Part shown: in pieces, positions 5,442 through 7,477 of the stretch
Layout of the letters: every line of letters begins with the position of its first letter
How positions within the stretch are numbered: the first letter of the stretch is position 1
Assembly (NCBI GenBank): GCA_021199135.1
Contig: JAJQIQ010000060.1
Location: 1-7,477, forward strand
Length of the DNA: 7,477 bases
DNA from: Clostridiales bacterium
GTDB taxonomy: Bacteria > Bacillota > Clostridia > Lachnospirales > Lachnospiraceae
Reading direction: 5' to 3'
Notes under the pieces: model-generated
Told to the model about the DNA's origin: nothing
The model's database searches: none
Seen by the model: only the letters and a program-made list of their open reading frames with translations
Program-made: the position numbers and the translations under genes

Positions 5442-6692
5442 AATTATAAGCAATCGCCGCGTGTACTCCGTCGACAATGTTTTTTTGTTTTTTATCGACA
5501 GAATTCCGCGGTAGAGATCCGCGGCGTAGATGTCCTTCCCGAGCATTTCCATCGCGGATTCAGGCAGGACATTTTTTGCATCGGCGACGCTTGTTATGAG
5601 CGGGACCGATGCTTTTTTGCTGATCTCCGACAGCAGTTTTTCAGACTCTTTCTTAAACCCGAGCACGCGGATATGCTGCGGCGCGGTTTTATTTTTCGCG
5701 CAATCCTGCGATGAAATATTGAGCAAAATATGGATAAGCACCCGGCTTATCCTCGTGTAGGTGAGTTCGCGCGTCTTTAATAATTTAATGAAATCAGAAA
5801 ATCCCGTGTACGAATCCAACTCCGCCTGGATGCGCTGCGAGAGCGCGGGCGAGCAGTCGGCGAAATTTTCATATCCCGCGTCGCGGTGCGCAAGGAGCGC
5901 GGCGTAGAGCGCGGACGAGAAATCGTCGGGGGAGAGGGCCATATTGTTTTTCATCGCCTCCGAGAGGATTGAAAATGATTGCACAGGCATGAGATTTTCA
6001 ATTCCAACCTCGGAATTTTCAGCACCGTGCCCGAGCACGGAATTCCTTATCGCGGTCGCCGAGGCAAAGCTCGAGCTTGCAATTTTCTCGTGGTAGCCGT
6101 CGCCGACGCGCGGGATGGAAACCCCGCGCAGAGTAATTCCCTTTTCTCCTAGTAGAATGATTTCTTTTTCATATTCGAGCGCGAGGATATTGTTCGGCTG
6201 GGAAAGAAATTCATTTATTTTTCCGGAATCATGCCCGGGCAGCTCCTCTGCGATTGCCTCCGCCCTCGCAGTAGGAAAATTAATTCCTGTTTTAATTTTT
6301 TGCGATAAATTTTTCTCATATTTCTCCGACGGATGGGAGAGAAATTCTGCGAGCGCCTTAAGAAGCCCCGACTCCTCGTTTTCTGTGCCGTAGCATATCG
6401 ATCCGACCACGCCTGTCGCGGCGAGCAGGTCAACTCCAGCTGAGGCAAAGAATTCGGCGGACGCCGTGGAGAAGGCCGCGGGGATCTCGAGCACGACGTC
6501 CGCGCCGCAGCGCAGCGCCATCTCGGCGCGGGCGTACTTGTCCACGATCGCGGGCTCGCCGCGCTGCACGAAGTCGCCGCTCATCGCGACCACGACAGCC
6601 TCCGCGCCGCTCTCCTTGCGCGCCTTCCTCATATGATACTCATGCCCATTGTGAAACGGATTGTACTCCGCCACAATTCCCACAGCCTCCAT
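5439..6692 (-). CDS. tmcAL: tRNA(Met) cytidine acetate ligase (TmcAL)
   Basis: A 417-residue protein, close to the roughly 400 residues usual for the family (YlbM in Bacillus). TmcAL uses ATP to activate acetate as acetyl-adenylate and makes N4-acetylcytidine at the wobble position of elongator tRNA(Met) in the cytoplasm. The N-terminal nucleotidyltransferase-like motif is AEYNPFHNGHEYH, with the HxGH equivalent H14-G16-H17. MSGDFVQRGEPA and DKYARAEMAL follow, both characteristic of the family. Near the C-terminus RISRVLIHILLNIS and IRVLGFKK are also family blocks. The frame extends seven codons further to a GTG at 6713, but the ATG at 6692 has GGAGG six bases upstream and leads directly into the conserved start, so it is preferred. 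It stands alone on its strand and is convergent with the lipoprotein gene. Confidence 0.93.
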   Translation of the reverse strand: MEAVGIVAEYNPFHNGHEYHMRKARKESGAEAVVVAMSGDFVQRGEPAIVDKYARAEMALRCGADVVLEIPAAFSTASAEFFASAGVDLLAATGVVGSICYGTENEESGLLKALAEFLSHPSEKYEKNLSQKIKTGINFPTARAEAIAEELPGHDSGKINEFLSQPNNILALEYEKEIILLGEKGITLRGVSIPRVGDGYHEKIASSSFASATAIRNSVLGHGAENSEVGIENLMPVQSFSILSEAMKNNMALSPDDFSSALYAALLAHRDAGYENFADCSPALSQRIQAELDSYTGFSDFIKLLKTRELTYTRISRVLIHILLNISSQDCAKNKTAPQHIRVLGFKKESEKLLSEISKKASVPLITSVADAKNVLPESAMEMLGKDIYAADLYRGILSIKNKKTLSTEYTRRLLII

Positions 6693-6736
6693 CTCGCACC
6701 TCCGACACCCCACCGCCCCGCTGGCACCCCATCACG

Positions 6737-6765
6737 ATTGTATCAAAATTATGTCTTGAACGCAA
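6737..6765 (-). promoter_or_regulatory. Promoter of tmcAL
   Basis: On the minus strand -35 TTGCGT (6765-6760, weak), a 17-base spacer and -10 TACAAT (6742-6737). Initiation near 6730 would give a G-rich leader of about 38 bases. The -35 overlaps the -35 of the promoter pointing the other way. Confidence 0.5.
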
Positions 6766-6784
6766 CCGAATTTACAGTTATAAT
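6756..6784 (+). promoter_or_regulatory. Promoter of the exonuclease III gene
   Basis: TTGAAC (6756-6761), 17 bases, then a perfect TATAAT (6779-6784). Transcription would start near 6791. It shares bases 6760-6761 with the -35 of the opposing tmcAL promoter, so polymerase can probably occupy only one at a time. Confidence 0.6.
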
Positions 6785-6790
6785 CAATAC

Positions 6791-6992
6791 TTGGAGCGAG
6801 TTGGGAGAGAGAAGAATTGAATTTGCGCCCGCTCAAAATCCTTGGCAGGGGGAGCGAGCCGACCGTTGTCGGCGATAATCTATTTGCGCCGGTTTTGCGC
6901 AAATAATTTCGCCGAAACGCGTACGGCTCAAGCGGGGCCCCCTTCCGATATCTTCGTGCGGGCGCATAATGGAATCATCGCGGGGAGGCATA
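6791..6992 (+). promoter_or_regulatory. Leader of about 200 nt before exonuclease III with two hairpins and a possible 29-codon ORF
   Basis: No established riboswitch is recognised here. GCCGAC (6858-6863) pairs with GTCGGC (6868-6873) around a four-base loop. TATTTGCGC (6881-6889) pairs perfectly with GCGCAAATA (6897-6905) around a seven-base loop. A short ORF starts with TTG at 6817, nine bases after GGGAG-type purines, and ends with TAA at 6904-6906, inside the second stem's 3' edge; it would read MNLRPLKILGRGSEPTVVGD followed by nine more residues. It could be a leader peptide coupled to the hairpins, or chance. Downstream of it there is only GC-rich sequence up to the exonuclease ribosome binding site. 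Confidence 0.4.
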
Positions 6993-7477
6993 ATGAAGAT
7001 CATATCGTGGAACGTGAACGGCATCCGCGCCGCCTGGGGGCACGGCCTGTCGCAATTCATAGACAACTTCGGCGCGGACATATACGCGTTTCAGGAGACG
7101 AAGACCTCGGAGAGGCTCCCGATGCTAGAGGTGCCGGGCTACTATCCGTACTGGTCATTCTGCGACGGCAAAAACGGCTACTCCGGCACGCTCGTGCTGT
7201 CGAGGGAGAAGCCGCTCTGCGTGGACTACGGGATCGGTGACGACGAATTCGACGTGGAAGGCCGGATCATCACACTGGAGTATGCGCAATTTTACCTCGT
7301 AAACTGCTACGTCCCGAACTCGCAGCACGCGCCCGGCAGGCATGATTACAGGCTCAAGTGGGACGTGCTCCTGCGCGCCCACATCATATCCTTGAGCAGC
7401 AGGAAGCCGGTCATCCTCTGCGGGGATTTCAACTGCCCGATCTCCGACGACGACATATACGAGGCGAGCAAGTGGGT
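6993..7477 (+). CDS. xth: Exonuclease III family AP endonuclease, 3' end cut off by the window
   Basis: The first 161 codons of an EEP-family nuclease. Exonuclease III cuts DNA at abasic sites and removes 3'-blocking groups in base excision repair. Visible hallmarks are ISWNVNGIRA with N7, QETK with E35 (metal ligand), CYVPNS with Y106 and GDFN with D145 and N147, all in the usual order. The E. coli enzyme has 268 residues, so about two fifths is missing, including the DH catalytic pair near the C-terminus. The ATG at 6993 has GGGGAGG four bases upstream and begins exactly at the family's usual MKIISWN. An in-frame ATG at 6969 would add eight residues and is less likely. It is divergent from tmcAL. 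Confidence 0.92.
   Translation, partial: MKIISWNVNGIRAAWGHGLSQFIDNFGADIYAFQETKTSERLPMLEVPGYYPYWSFCDGKNGYSGTLVLSREKPLCVDYGIGDDEFDVEGRIITLEYAQFYLVNCYVPNSQHAPGRHDYRLKWDVLLRAHIISLSSRKPVILCGDFNCPISDDDIYEASKW

Overview
The window looks like chromosomal DNA from a Bacillota bacterium, most likely Clostridia. The evidence is a TmcAL gene of Bacillus/Clostridium type, strong AGGAGG-like ribosome binding sites, sigma-A type promoters and a lipoprotein built of 26-residue BspA-like (DUF285) repeats. A Lachnospiraceae-like gut or rumen commensal fits but cannot be proven from sequence alone. No rRNA, tRNA, transposase or CRISPR array is visible.

Layout. Positions 1-4058 are a leftward (minus strand) accessory block read in the order fic, AAA/DUF4143 ATPase, MmeI-like restriction-modification enzyme; the last gene runs off the left edge. 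Positions 4096-5380 carry one rightward gene with its own promoter: a surface lipoprotein with eight full 26-residue repeats. A hairpin at 5413-5441 separates it from the convergent housekeeping gene tmcAL (minus). Overlapping divergent promoters at 6737-6784 then serve tmcAL to the left and, through a leader of about 200 nt, an exonuclease III gene that runs off the right edge.

How the parts relate. The restriction-modification enzyme, the ATPase and the self-inhibited Fic AMP-transferase lie in one orientation, as in a defence or stress island, but a joint function is inference. Two structural signals are the most notable. First, the RM gene's promoter, ribosome binding site and first codons occur twice, 2370 bp apart, without indels (58 of 70 bases identical). 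The two copies bracket fic and the ATPase, and the distal copy now encodes only a six-codon ORF in front of a hairpin-rich fic leader. This suggests a fic-ATPase cassette that split or duplicated the start of the RM gene. Second, three inverted repeats with an exact 41-bp period lie between fic and the ATPase and overlap likely ATPase promoters, so they look like an operator array.
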